Shown here in pieces: positions 34,399 to 46,063 of a stretch of 64,000 bases of DNA; position 1 is the stretch's first letter; every line of letters begins with the position of its first letter. Made by a program: the position numbers and the translations under genes. The notes under the pieces are model-generated. The model made no database searches, was not told the DNA's origin, and saw only the letters and a list, made by a program, of their open reading frames with translations. The stretch is taken from NCBI GenBank assembly GCA_019096065.1, contig JAGUCH010000006.1:3492001-3556000 (forward strand). The letters are read 5' to 3'. This stretch comes from Paracyclopina nana. Its lineage: Eukaryota; Arthropoda; Copepoda; Cyclopoida; Cyclopettidae.

Positions 34399-37300
34399 CT
34401 GCAAGTAACCAAGAAAAAAAACTTGAGTCAGAAAAAGGTCAAAGCCCTGTTAGGAATCACAGCAAGCGCACCAGCGAAGATCTAACTGTCAAAAGTAACT
34501 ACGGTACATACCCTTTATTTGTTAATGTGTTGTGGGCGTGGTGTCACAAAAATGTCCTATCTTCTTGTTGCCTTTTTTTCTCTGTCTGAGAAATAATATA
34601 CTTTCTTCTAGGTCATCAGTATGGGGTCTTTTCAGTAGGGTGATCGAGCAACGACTGAAGAGGGTTGGTGTGGTTGTTGTTGCAGATTGGAATGAAGTGT
34701 CCATCCCCAAGAGCAGCTAGCTGCCCTATAGCCCCCTGCTGCGGCTCGGGACTCATTTTCCATATCCACGGCAACTCTGAACTCAAATGAAAATCCGAAT
34801 GCCAGAGGTAATTGTGTTCTGTGTGGCGCTAGGCTAGCCCAGGTGACCGACAGCAGCAGCAGTGAAGAGTTGAGTCAAAAAGTCAGAAATCCAACGATGA
34901 TGATGAATCCAATCAAGTTGTGATGCATTTCAAATAACGACTGCGCGCTGATTAAAATCCCCATGGAATGCAAACTCGCGCGGACCAGCAATTAAAAGCT
35001 TAAAAAAGGAGGCTAGCTGCCTCAGTTGATTCATGTAGCGTGACTTCTTTTTTGTTTCTCAAGATGTCCAATTTGTAGCTAACAACATTGGCAATGGTCA
35101 AGGACAGCAGCAACTACTATTCAATTTTGCAGAGCCAGACGAGAATACAACTACCATTAATTAGGGGAGCCGTCATCAGGTCTCAGCTGAAAGAATCCCT
35201 ACTTGAAAACAACGCAGGAAAATTAGTTTTGAGCTCTTTTGTTCCCCATTTAATAAATGTGTGGCTGGGATTATGAGCTGCCGAAACAATTGCGTTGCTA
35301 TTTCAGCAGTAAGCAGCAGCACCTCTAACCATTTTGACCATGAATTTTGTTATGCAGAAAACCTCAAAAACCTATTGTTTATAAGGTAAACAAACTTCCA
35401 TCAAAGCCAAAGATGGATCACTTCCACGATCAATGCTCAATGGAAATGCAGCTGGATATATATATCCAATTGAACGCGTCAGCTCTTTGTCTTCCTAATG
35501 CCAATAAAAGCCCATTAGAAACAAAAGATGTTGCCATAAATGATGCTGCTTAGATGGAAAAGGTCTCGGCTGAATAAATTAGGCTGTTATTGATGACCAC
35601 TGCGGGGCTAAATGAGTACGCATCATATTTTTCTGCAACTGATGGTGGATCGAGTGTGGCTCCAGCTCGGTGGCTACATAAAGAAGAAACAACCATATCA
35701 GATCTGAATTATGGGACATTTTGGAGCTTCTGTACACCATATTCTAGGGTTTCCTGCTATGCCACCACGATCATCTTGTGAGATAAGAGTCTTTGGGCAG
35801 CAGAAGCTAAAAAGTCTCAATGCAAGCTGTACAACATTTTTAGGAATGAGACACAACGATTTAACGAGCAACAGCTATAACCGATCTGATCCCATTTTTT
35901 ATGTGAGATGCGGCGGCGCGGAGAGTTCTCGCGCGCGTTGACATCACCAAAAGTGCAAAAGAAGATCACTCAATTGGACAAGTCCAACGACACATGACAC
36001 GATGGCCTTTGGCCAAATTTGGCTTGAGATTTGACCTCGGCGATTTGCCCTCTCTGAATGGGAATGGAACGCGCGCAAATTCCGACAGAAAACGACGTCA
36101 AGCCTAATCGGCATGAACGATTTAACGAGCTGCTACTGCCATATCTTTTGTTCATTTTTTGAGCCTAACACGAGCTTTACACGAGTAATTATGAATTGTT
36201 TGCAGAAAGAGGAGTGAGCTCATTACTAAAACGAGCAGCTATTCCATTCACGTTTGGCGCGGCCAGAGCCGGATTATAAAAAAAGTTCAACCGGTTATAT
36301 TGAGGTATATACCGGTCGGTATATTCTCATGTCAAATGGGGTGAAATTCCCATTGGCAAGGGATTAGATTTCGCGCATTGTACGGCATAGAGGCTGTCAC
36401 AATTGATTTATGGCTCTGCTAACCGATCACGCGCAGCAGTAAAAGCTTTCTTCTCACATTCCAATGCAAAATGTGTGCAAAAAGCAGCCAATTTGATCAT
36501 GACGACTCAATCTGCTGAAGCAGCCTTGAATCTCGAAGAAATTAAGTCCAGCAAAATATAGATAAGTCCATTCAGAGCTCATCACGGTTGATTGTGTCGG
36601 AATGGAGCTCAGATATCCCCTAATTCTTTTGTTGGGACAATCCCAAATGAACAACAAAGAAAGGAGAGCTCTTTGACTCTTTGATATGAAAATGTAAGTG
36701 AAAAATATTGTCCAGGCGAAAGCGAAAGATTGATTGGGACATCGTACAACAATCAATGCATTTCAACCGTTAGATATATATCTATAATTAGCATTGATAC
36801 CACAAAAAGTGTTCCGGAATACGCATAAAAAAATGATATTGATGGATGATTGTTGATTTGGGACAATGGAGCAAAAAAACTGCAAAACCAACGCGTGACA
36901 CACATCACTTTTTTTGCGTTCTATTTCATTTTAATTTATATGCCATACTTGTGCTGTAGCGAAGGGAAAACTCTCGCTAATGCGAAATTGATACTCAAAC
37001 ATTCCGGATCTGAGATCGGTTTCCTTGCATTTATACCGAAAATAAATAGGGTTTTGTCGGCTTGCGCACTTTGAGTTCACGGGGTGCCAGGTTTGAAAAC
37101 ACTGATTTTTGCATACAATAGACCGGACGAAGGAAAAGTATCTGCAAAATACTATATGATGATCACCGATTATGATGTTTATCCCAAATGTGCTGCAAGC
37201 TGCTCAATCTCACACCACCTGCCATATTCATGATGCTATGAAGTCTGCTGCTCCTCTTAAAACTTGAAATTGAACAATTGATGGGTACAAATGAGCCAGG

Positions 37301-37703
37301 TTTATCACGTTTGACACCTCTATCTAGTTTTTTGAAGATGCTAACTCATTATACCACAGGGTGAAGCAACAACCTTTATTTTAGCTCAATATTCAGGCCT
37401 TTTGAATTTGATGGCATTTGTGCTCCAACAATTCATTTGTTACATAAGGATCTGAGTCACACTGTTTAAGGCTCATTATGGGCACAATCCACCAACACAT
37501 TTGTCTCAAATATATACCTGTGAGGGTCAAGAGGCTTTTTCCACCACTTTGACCTCTGTTCGAGCATTCTCATTTCTCAGCAGAGAAAGTTGACATTTCT
37601 TGTTGTGTAAGTTGTAATTGCTTATCGTGTCAGATCAATAGCCTCATCTATGAAAAACCCACCCAATCTATTCCCAACCAGAAATTCTCCAAGTTCCCGA
37701 TCC
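34399..37703. other. Intergenic DNA upstream of ephrin 2
   Basis: About 3.3 kb with no recognised gene. A CpG-rich patch near 35910-36110 could be the ephrin 2 promoter region, since it lies upstream on the minus strand, but no core elements are convincing. A short inverted repeat CCGGTTATAT/ATATACCGG is near 36290-36315. Confidence 0.35.
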
Positions 37704-37733
37704 GTTATTACACCGTGTCAAAAATCCATGTAT

Positions 37734-37819
37734 GTTATTAAGACATTAATAAGGCATGTTGTAACGCTATAAATTTCAAGTATCCTTTTGAAAAAATCAT
37801 ATACGTTATTAAGACATTA
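37734..37819. repeat. Subterminal direct repeat of the CACTA-like element
   Basis: GTTATTAAGACATTA occurs perfectly at 37734-37748 and 37805-37819, 71 bases apart. CACTA elements characteristically have such subterminal repeats bound by their own proteins. The GTTATTA part overlaps the core of the motif found across the element. Confidence 0.7.
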
Positions 37820-38042
37820 TTTGAAGTATATAACTCTGCAGTGTAAATGTTTTAATTACGTTAATGGAACTAACAGTTTTGTCATAGTTATTTGAAATAT
37901 GAAACAGACTAAATTTTACTGCACAATAACTCTATTACTTTTTTAAAAAATATAAAGAACTTTTTTTACTGCCAGACCATATGTAAGGGACAATGTGACG
38001 CGAAAAAATCATTAGTTTTTGTGGAAATGGAAATCACATTAC

Positions 38043-38048
38043 TTTATT
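38043..38048 (-). promoter_or_regulatory. Polyadenylation signal of the transposase gene
   Basis: AATAAA on the minus strand, 93 bases past the transposase stop codon and inside the element. Confidence 0.55.
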
Positions 38049-38141
38049 AATGTTTGAACACATACAGCAATTGAGAGAAATAATTTTGCATAGTTTCTAG
38101 ATCGTTTTTTCAGAGTGCACATTTCAGAAACAGAGATAAGG

Positions 38142-41100
38142 TTACGAATGCAGAGCATCAATTGGTACAGCTATCATGATACGCCCATCTTTAATGGCTT
38201 TTCCAGCAATTTCTTCTTTCTTAATGACAACAATCTCATTATCATACTTCTTGAACAACTCCACCCCAACAATTGAGTAGTCAAGGTTGTAGACATCTGA
38301 ATTGCGGTACTTTCCAGTGACAATTCTTTTGCAATTGTATGACGTCTTATCTTTAATGCTGACTACCTCGTAGAAATGCCTATCGTTGGTGAAAATCAGA
38401 TTGTCTTGTCTGTTTGCCCTCGTCATCTTCAAGTTAATGTTGACCGTTCTTACACAGTTATGATGGGATATACCTGCAATCAACGATTTCTGCATGACTT
38501 GCTTCATGAAACTCTTGGTGTTGTTCACAATAAGACGCTTAATCAATCCGTAGAAGCTCTCAAACGGTTCTGCAGAGATGGCACTTAGCCTGTGACGTTT
38601 CCTGGTCTCACGGAGGTGTGAAAATAGATGCAAATTGAAAGAACACTTGTCCTTCCCAAACACATTTTCATACATAAAGTAAAATGTTTGCATCATTTCC
38701 GTAAGATTGACTTTTTTGCAAATGTCCGAGTACATTTTGTTGTCAAAGAACACTGCACGCACCAAGTAGGTGAAATAATACCAAATTTTTCGGAACTTGC
38801 GATTTTCTTGGCCAATGAGTGACCGTCCAAAATTTAGGAATCCCACCATCGTTATTGCAAGGTATTCTGACGATTTAAAGTGAATCAATCCCTTCTTCAT
38901 GGATCTTGGACGACGCGTGAACTCGGAAGGTATGCGCAACTTTGTCCACTTGGAGTCAAATTCAGCCATGAGCTCCAAAGTACGGCCACTGTAACTATGA
39001 CTGCCAGATCTACGTGGATTTATGATTTCCATTATAATGTTTCTGGCCATCCCAAGCAAAAGATTGTGCATCGGTTCGATGGGTATGTCTTCAATCAAAT
39101 CAAAGCCATCAATGGAGAGAAATGGTGATTTTCCACTGACACCAAAAGTGACAGCATCATTGGCGTCACGTCCTAATTGTTGAGCCAAGTCAACGTGGTT
39201 CAGCCATTCCTGCATGTTTCGATGTTGGTACGACATCGTCATAGGTGGAAAGACCATTTTTTTAAGGTACACGCCAACGGCAAGGCATCTATCACACGAA
39301 CAGTACCCTGCATGGCCTTTAAGGCACTTAATCTTTGCTCTAGCAGGAGCATCGGCAACAACAACATTGAGCTTGAATCCATCCTCTTTGCCTTGCACAA
39401 TGAGATTTTCCACACACTCATTCAGATCCATGGTGTATCCATCTCTATAGATGAATCCACCAGCCAGATACACTGTTTGACAGCCATAGAATCTCACACA
39501 GACCAAGTCCATTTTGTCTAAGCCTGAGTTGGATAAAGGGACTCCGTCCACTGCAAGGTCATACTTTTTGCTAAGTTTGATTTTCCTGTTTTTGTGAGTC
39601 TTTCGGTGAAATTTCCATAGGTCATCAATGGTTGATGACGCCCACTCACAAACTTTTTCATTTTCAGATAATGGGAACGTTTTTTCAGGGTATACGTCTC
39701 CTTCACGGAAATAATGCTCCTTAGTTTCCTTGTCGACAATCTCAAACTGCATTTTGACATTCGGCAATTCATTTCTGATCCTGTTTAATATTGTCTTGAA
39801 CGATTTCATCTTCCTATCCATAGTCATCGCCCTGATGAAGTTCCATATGTCGTCTGCTGCTTGATTTGACACCCCATGTCTAGCTATCATTGCCAAATAA
39901 CGTCGCGCAGTCAGATCATTTCTCAAGAGCATGTCTTCTATCTTCTCTTCTTCCTTTTGCGCTCTGATTAACTCTGTGAGAGTAAACTTCTTAATTGACA
40001 TTGTGCTAAATGCACTGCAAAGGTCTGTGTCATCAAAGTCGGCGTTTTCTGGCAGTCCAAAGTCTCCAATGTCTTCATCGGATTCCTGAAAATATTTTAA
40101 TAATTATTGCACCGTTTTTTTACCGTAAACAACATAATAACTTACTGATGATACAGACGCTTCATCCATTTCATTGTCACCAACTGCATTGTTAGCTTCG
40201 TTCTCACCATCGCTGATATTCATGGCAGTCTCTTCCTCAGAATTATCTGGCGGCATTGGCATGAGCACATCATGAGCTCCATCCTTTTGCGAAAATGACA
40301 TACGGCTACGCTTGAAAAAGGCATATTCATCATCACTCTCTGTAGTGATTGTAGCATCAGCAATGTTTTCGTCTTCAGCATTATTAACACTTTCATTGCT
40401 ATCAGAGGAGCTTTCCCAATTGGGCTTATAGTAGCAAGTCATCACTTGAGCCGGCTGTATCTCTCCATCATCGTTAAGCTGTTCACCTTGTTGTAACGGC
40501 AAAATAACGGTAAAGGCTCCTTCATTGCCATTTGCTGCCAAATGTGCCTCTGGTTCTTCATGTGTTAGACTCTCTGGCTGCCAGGCATGAGCTTCCTCTA
40601 AATCGGCCGTGTTTTCAACTTTAACAGCATTAGCGCTAGTTACAGTGCATGAAGGCTGAGCATGTCTTCTTCTTCTCTGACCAAACGTTCCATGCCTCAA
40701 TCTTTCTCGGTAGTCCTCAAGGCAGTCATTCCAAGCCATAGCTCCATCATAGTCCTCAGGATGCTTCCTAATATCCATGATGAGGACGTATTCATCCTCA
40801 TAAAATATTGGAAACGAGTCATCATTCTGAGATACCATGTAGAAGTTGTTGTACATTGGATGAATGACTTCTGACAGCAAAACTTTTTCTTCAACAACAT
40901 CTGTGATTGTAACGTAGTTACTCGGTAAACGATCAGCTTCTTTGAAAAAGTTATGAGCCTCTTTGAGCAGATTCTTCTGCGCTCCTTTCCTTTCAACCAC
41001 AGCTTGCAGTTCATCATTGTTGGCAATCACACCTTGTAGCCCATTTGAAACCTTCTGGAGAATGTCTACCTCAATAGGCAATGGATTGTCATCAATTCGA

Positions 41101-41249
41101 ATTCTGTCATTTGCCGCATCACCTAATTTCTTGGATTTTTCCCGTAATTCCTTTATTAACTTGTCCAGCTCTACTTTTTGCCTGTAGCGCTTCATTCGTT
41201 GTGATGGCGTCGATGTGCGCATTCTTTTCCTTTGCTCATTGCCGTCCAT
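38142..41249 (-). CDS. CACTA/EnSpm-type (Tnp2-like) transposase
   Basis: Two exons, 41249-40146 and 40085-38142, separated by a 60-bp GT-AG intron (phase 0), give 1015 aa. The ATG at 41249 follows a splice acceptor (TTGCAG, nine bases before it). Residues 1-368 are charged, with a basic helical N-terminus and a long acidic stretch. The C-terminal part carries the transposase core: DGVP with D548, VADAPARA with D603, the KGHAGYCSCDRC zinc-ligand-like cluster (C620, C622, C625), and IPIEPMHNLLLG with E695 and H698. This order is the pattern of Tnp2-type transposases in animal CACTA/EnSpm elements. D548, D603 and E695 (or D in relatives) are the likely DDE catalytic set. No internal stop or frameshift is visible, so it could be active. 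The later ATG at 40001 would give 619 aa, but the frame is open through the junction. Confidence 0.85.
40086..40145 (-). other. Transposase intron with motif copy
   Basis: A 60-bp intron starting GTAAGT and ending TTTTCAG. It contains ACGGTGCAATAAT (40103-40115, minus strand), a near match to the element-wide 13-bp motif, and a second ACGGTAAA-like part. Confidence 0.75.
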
Positions 41250-41264
41250 GATGCGCACCTGCAA

Positions 41265-41481
41265 TTTGACGGAAAAAAATTAAGTGATAGTAAACGGCAA
41301 AGAAACGTTGTAAAAACTGTGCAAATTAATTGTGCAAATTTGAGGCCGCAAGTGCAAAAAATATGGAAGATGAAATGCTTACAATTTTTTTTAATGTCCA
41401 AATTATCTGTTCACTTTATATTTAATGTTCTTCTTCAGCAGGTTGCGTGTGTGTCCGCACTCTTTGGAATTTTCCGTCAAA
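41265..41481. repeat. 12-bp inverted pair framing the divergent promoter
   Basis: TTTGACGGAAAA (41265-41276) and TTTTCCGTCAAA (41470-41481) are perfect reverse complements. One lies just upstream of the transposase start and the other just upstream of the accessory-gene TATA box. They could be binding sites for one regulator of both genes. Confidence 0.6.
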
Positions 41482-41500
41482 TGACGTGAGCGAGTATAAA
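41415..41500. promoter_or_regulatory. Bidirectional promoter of the CACTA-like element
   Basis: TATAAA at 41495-41500 on the plus strand is followed about 30 bases later by an initiator-like CTCAGT (41525-41530). A CRE-like TGACGTGA lies just upstream. On the minus strand TATAAA lies at 41420-41415. The two boxes are back to back, 75 bases apart, in the 382-base gap between the divergent genes. The motif-type sequence ACGTTGTAAAAAC is at 41305-41317. Promoter activity is inferred from position and motifs. Confidence 0.6.
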
Positions 41501-41615
41501 GCAGGCCGGCCCGCAGTCAGCTGCCTCAGTTGACGACGCGCCGCCGAGAAGAGTGCACGCGCCAGCCAGCACAGTTGCGCCGTTAGCAAACGGAGTAAAC
41601 AACGATTTTTACACC

Positions 41616-41628
41616 GTTATTACATCGT
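41616..41628 (-). promoter_or_regulatory. Motif copy ACGATGTAATAAC at the accessory start codon
   Basis: A minus-strand copy of the 13-bp motif ends three bases before the accessory ATG (41632). If an element protein binds it, this would place autoregulation at the 5' UTR. Confidence 0.5.
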
Positions 41629-41631
41629 AAA

Positions 41632-44600
41632 ATGTCTAATCCACCGAGTGATCCGGGAAGCGTCCATACTTCAAAAAGTACGTCGCCTCATCAACCAGAC
41701 GAGGAACGAGTCTACGAGTCAGTGATCATCGCCAAAATAGAGGATGACCCTTCCTTTGCCGTTCTGCCCTTGAATGTAGTGTTTGACGATGGCAAGACGC
41801 TGAGAAATTTGTTTGGCTTTGATCCCAGCAAGCCCTTGGATAGTTTAAAGCGAAGCATTCGAAAGTTTGCGACGCTTGAAGGCCAGGAAGTCGAGATCAG
41901 CATTTTCATGAGGATTGAGCAAGGTATGACTTCATTTTATCAAGCTTGGTAACAAACATTTTATGCAATTCATTGCCGTTTTTACTCCGTTGCTACACCG
42001 TGTACTGCTTATAAGTTTTTACACTGTTGTTAACTCCATTAGGATCGGCTGACAATGTCGTCTCCAAGTATGTGCGTGACTTCTCTGCCGAGATTCGAAA
42101 GTGTAAGGGGAGGCACAGATATGCCAAGTACGATGAGCTAGTCAACCTTAATAAGGACAAGATTAGTAAACGCTATTATTGCGTGCCAAGAACTAAGAAA
42201 ACTGATCCTCAAGTAGCATCTTCAGCAACTACTGGCGTCCACGGAACAAGGGGATCTAACATTCGGGTAGAAACCACCACCGATTCAGAGGCTACTACTG
42301 AGAAGGAGCCAGCAATGCAACCATCGTCAGCTCATATTCTTCAAGTAGCAGCAGCCAAAGCACGTAAAGAGGTTAGTTTACAGTTACATTACAGTATATG
42401 TTACAATAACGATGTAATAACTTAGTTGTCGGCAAAGAAGTCATCACAAGTGATTGATTCGGAACAAGATGATGACGATTTCCAAACTCAGACAAAGGAA
42501 CCGAGGGCAAGAGCAACGACAAAGAAAGCTGCTCAAGAAAAGGAGGCTTCTACTTCTAAAGGCACGGCTGCAAAGGGGAAATCGGCCAATGTCACTCCTG
42601 CAAAGAAGACAGCAGCAAAGGGCTCATCTGCTAAGGCTACTCCAGAAAAGGCAACAAGGAAGTCAGCCAGGAAGACCCCACTCAAGTTGACTCCCTTAAA
42701 AATAAGTACCGTGCCATCTGTTCGTCCGAAGCCTGCTCCGCCAAAGAATCCGCCGAGGAAAAAAAGAACCGCTTCTCCAGCATCGGTGTCGTCAGGCAGT
42801 CCACCTGCTAAAAACCCCAGAATAACGACTGACTTTGAGAATGAACCAGTAACCGAGGGCCAAATTGGAGTGGCTGCAGAAAAGGAGCAATTGACTGATA
42901 CTGCACAGCCATCTTCAAGTAATGCACAATTGCTGGCGACGTTTGTGCAGCCAACAACAGTTGCAATGGATGATACTTTTGAGCATCCAACATTCAGAGC
43001 ATCTCCAACCCCAACCACACCAGATGCAGGTGCTGGTTCTTCAACAGCTGTCACACCAGTACTGGGACATGGAGTCATGGCTGAACTCAAAGCTATTAAG
43101 GTTAGTACATCGTTTTTATCCAGTAAACTTTGTAGTAATGTTTAATTCATAGGAATTAATTCTTGCCGAAAATGCTAAGCTATCTCGTCGTCAGTACAAG
43201 CTTTATGCAGTCATTAAAGAGGTAAAAGCTGAAAATGCAAGACTTCGTGACTCGGTGATTGAGCTGACGGCCTCGAATGCAAAAATTTATGACAAAATTA
43301 AGCTTGTTGGAGACCAATCAGCAGAGCGTAAAGGAACAATAGCAACATATCTGCTACGTTTCTTCCCATTGGATGTTGGTGGAGAGTTTGCTGATGTATT
43401 CCTAGGATGTAATTGGGTACAGAAGCATCTGCCTCCCCTTATTGCTCGTCAAATTGAGCTGTTGAAGAAGACAAATGTGAACAAGCAAATTGGAAATGGA
43501 GTTATGCACTTCTTGTTCAGCCCATACCTGTTGTCTCACTTCATTCTAGGGGACTCTAAGAAGTAATTATTACGTAAACATTTTAATAACGGAGTAATAA
43601 CTTAGCAATCTTTAGGAGCCTTCGTTCGCTTAAACCGATCAATAGACCGATTCCGAGGGGCGTCACTCGAGTCATCTTGCCCTCAGTGGTCGAAGTTATG
43701 AAGAAACGTGTCACATTGGAGAGCAAAGATGACAAGGAAAATGTCAAGCTGGTGCGTGCAGGGTTTTCTGACCTTTTTGGGAACAACCGGTCTACTTTCC
43801 TGAACCAGCTAGCTGAGTATTGCAAGGACACAAATGATTTCCTACGTGCGGCTTTTATGTGCGACAAGGTTTTCTTTGAAGCAAACAAGGTACTTTATTC
43901 GTCAACCTTGTAAAAACGGTAAAACAACTTAAAATGTTTCTTCATTTCCAGCACTTCTTCAAGCCAGGCACCCGGTTCTACACTGAAGATGAACATCGGG
44001 AGGTGATGTTGAAGCGTGACAACATTAAAGAGATGTTGGAGCGTGAACAATGCGGACTGATCAAGAAGGAGAAAAAGAGAAAGTTTGTTGCTCCCCCCGA
44101 AGCAGTCATGGAAATGAGAGTCAATGTGGGTTTGGATCAGTTGACGGCACGACAGAGCATTGAGTACATTATTGATGCTGTCAGAGATGTGGGCGAAAAC
44201 TATGAGAACTTGCTCTTTGAAAAGGAATGTGGAGTTAAAAATGTGAGTTTAATGTTTTTATCAAGTTATTATAACGTGTACCTAATAACTACGTTTAGGT
44301 GGACGCACTCTACAAGACAATTCTTGCGGAAAAGAAGGCTGCGTGGCAAATGGCAGATGCTAGAAATCCTCCACGGGCAGTTGGGGCCACTGCAATTGAT
44401 GTGCAGGCCTTCCCACCAGTTTTCAAGGACACAAATCCTAAGCCATCTACATCTGGAGCACGACCTTCAATGAAAGCAATTATTGCTGAGAGGAATGAGG
44501 AGATGAACTTTCCTAGCAGGAAGGCGACAACAAGCTCTTCAAATACTGACGCTATGGTCATTGACACAGATGCAGGGGCCAGCGATGATGATGGCAGCGT

Positions 44601-45212
44601 GTTTGAGGCTGGAAAAAAGAAGAAAGAAAAGAAGAAAGTGCCAGCAAAGAGTGGAAAAGAAAAGAAGGCAAAGCGTACAACTAAGGTAATAACACAGTTC
44701 ACAAGGTAAAAACGGAGTAATAACAGTATACTTTCAGGATGATGAACTCGATGTGTCAACTGACAGTGAGGACGAGGGCGACATGTCCCTTGATGACCAC
44801 ACAAGTGACGAGGGCTCTGATGACGAGGCTCTTGCTGAGCAACTTAATCCATCTATTGGCCAAGATCTGACTGGCGAACAAGAGACTGAAACTGAAAAGG
44901 AGAAAGAGACAGATGCTGATGAGGAAACAGGGGCACAGGAAGATGAAGCTGACAATGAAGAAGTGCAGGAGGCTCATGAAGTCCCTGAGACTCAGCAAGA
45001 AGAGGATGAGAACGAGGAGGATCAGCATGAACATGAGGAAGATCAGCCGGCTCAAGAGCAAGTTGAGCCTCAACTTGACAGTGATATTGCTGCAAACCTT
45101 GAAATCACGTCTCAACAACCTAATAATCCCCCAGTAAGTCCCGCAATTTTATACATTGACTTATTTTCCATTTTAACAAACCTTTTCCTTTCCTAAGGTT
45201 GACGATGAATGA
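41632..45212 (+). CDS. Accessory protein of the CACTA-like element, nine exons
   Basis: Exons 41632-41923, 42043-42371, 42426-43100, 43153-43562, 43616-43889, 43952-44242, 44299-44685, 44738-45133 and 45198-45212. All junctions are GT-AG with matching phase, giving 1022 aa without a stop. I do not recognise the family. Visible parts are: an N-terminal folded-looking region (about 25-150); a Lys/Pro/Ala-rich segment with TPxK/SPxK-like repeats (about 250-345), which usually contacts the DNA minor groove; a coiled coil (about 433-480); a conserved-looking globular region (480-760); a Lys-rich patch near 865-880; and a long Glu/Asp tail (887-1018). The position suggests a TnpA-like DNA-binding partner of the transposase. 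A distant BEN or DUF4806 relation is possible but unproven. Start chosen at the first ATG after the promoter. Confidence 0.8.
41924..42042 (+). other. Accessory gene intron 1
   Basis: A 119-bp intron starting GTATGA and ending CATTAG, phase 1. It contains an ACGGTGTAGCAAC near-match to the element motif on the minus strand (41989-42001). Confidence 0.8.
42372..42425 (+). other. Accessory gene intron 2 carrying the 13-bp motif
   Basis: A 54-bp intron starting GTTAGT. It contains ACGATGTAATAAC (42409-42421) immediately followed by TTAG, so the motif forms the 3' splice-site region itself. Confidence 0.85.
43563..43615 (+). other. Accessory gene intron 4 carrying the 13-bp motif
   Basis: A 53-bp intron, phase 2, with ACGGAGTAATAAC at 43589-43601. 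The motif is again followed by TTAG, but the frame requires the later acceptor CTTTAG ending at 43615. Confidence 0.85.
44686..44737 (+). other. Accessory gene intron 7 carrying the 13-bp motif
   Basis: A 52-bp intron from GTAATAAC to TTTCAG with ACGGAGTAATAAC at 44712-44724. Even the donor sequence GTAATAAC repeats the core of the motif. Confidence 0.85.
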
Positions 45213-45458
45213 ACAGGGACATGGCTTGTAACATCATGCTGCTTCAACAATCATTGATAATGACATTTGTTCGACAACTCCACAACTTTTGAGGTCCTGC
45301 CCTAATTGGGCAAAATTCATGACAGTGAGAAGCAATAGTGAAATTTGTCATTAATGTATTACTAGCATGTCATACTTTCATTAATGCTATATGTTACCGA
45401 TTTATTTGTCTATTAATTATTCAAAATATGCATTAATCAATTGCTTGAAAAAGATGAA

Positions 45459-45464
45459 AATAAA
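45459..45464 (+). promoter_or_regulatory. Polyadenylation signal of the accessory gene
   Basis: AATAAA 247 bases after the stop codon, before the right subterminal region. Confidence 0.55.
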
Positions 45465-45503
45465 CAACATTTTTACACATTTCTTTGTGTTTACCTTGCA
45501 GCA

Positions 45504-46063
45504 ACGATGTAATAACGTAGAAAAGTATTAGCGTTTCACCTAGGTATAACATATATTGTCAACCTTAGTTCTTCTTCTGTAAACGATGCAGTTTTTATTG
45601 CTTTTTTAAAGTGTTCCATGTCATAGAAATTAAGCAGTAATAATCCAGTACACAAAGTAGTTGTTACTATGTTTTAATACAAGTAAACGTAACAGTAAAC
45701 AGCAAGATTTTATAGTGTATACAGTTATGTTACTAATGGGTTAGTAAGGCGTTTATCTCAATGCAGTTATGTTTCCGTTTAAAAAATGATAATAACATAT
45801 ATGTGGTAATTGGAAAAAGTTATAGTGTCTACTGCACAGAAAACATTAAGGTTTCAAAGCTGAATACATATATGTTATTGTTCAGGAAAACAGGAGTAAA
45901 ACGATGATGAGATAACAACGTACATCAGTAAATAAAGTTTATTCAGTAAACCTAAAAAAAACCTTTGAAAAACGTTAATGTAAAACATCTGTAAACTTAT
46001 GTTTTTTCTTCACCCTTCACTGAGTGTACTTTAGACGTTTCTTTACTTAGTAAAGGCAACCAC
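45504..46063. repeat. Right subterminal region rich in motif-like repeats
   Basis: Begins with an exact ACGATGTAATAAC (45504-45516) and contains many partial relatives such as GTAAACG, GTTATGTTACT, GTTATTG and GATAACAACG up to about 46060. This resembles the clustered short subterminal repeats of CACTA elements. Confidence 0.55.

Noticed and set aside
41250..41264. Transposase start at 41264
   Set aside because: Also a TTG that forms part of the TTGCAG acceptor; ATG at 41249 is used instead.
42533..43090. 185-codon minus-strand hydrophobic frame
   Set aside because: Antisense of the Lys/Ala/Pro-rich exon 3 of the accessory gene; composition follows from that.
44310..45118. Overlapping minus-strand frames of 164, 120 and 80 codons
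   Set aside because: Antisense shadows of the Glu/Asp/Lys-rich exons 7 and 8.
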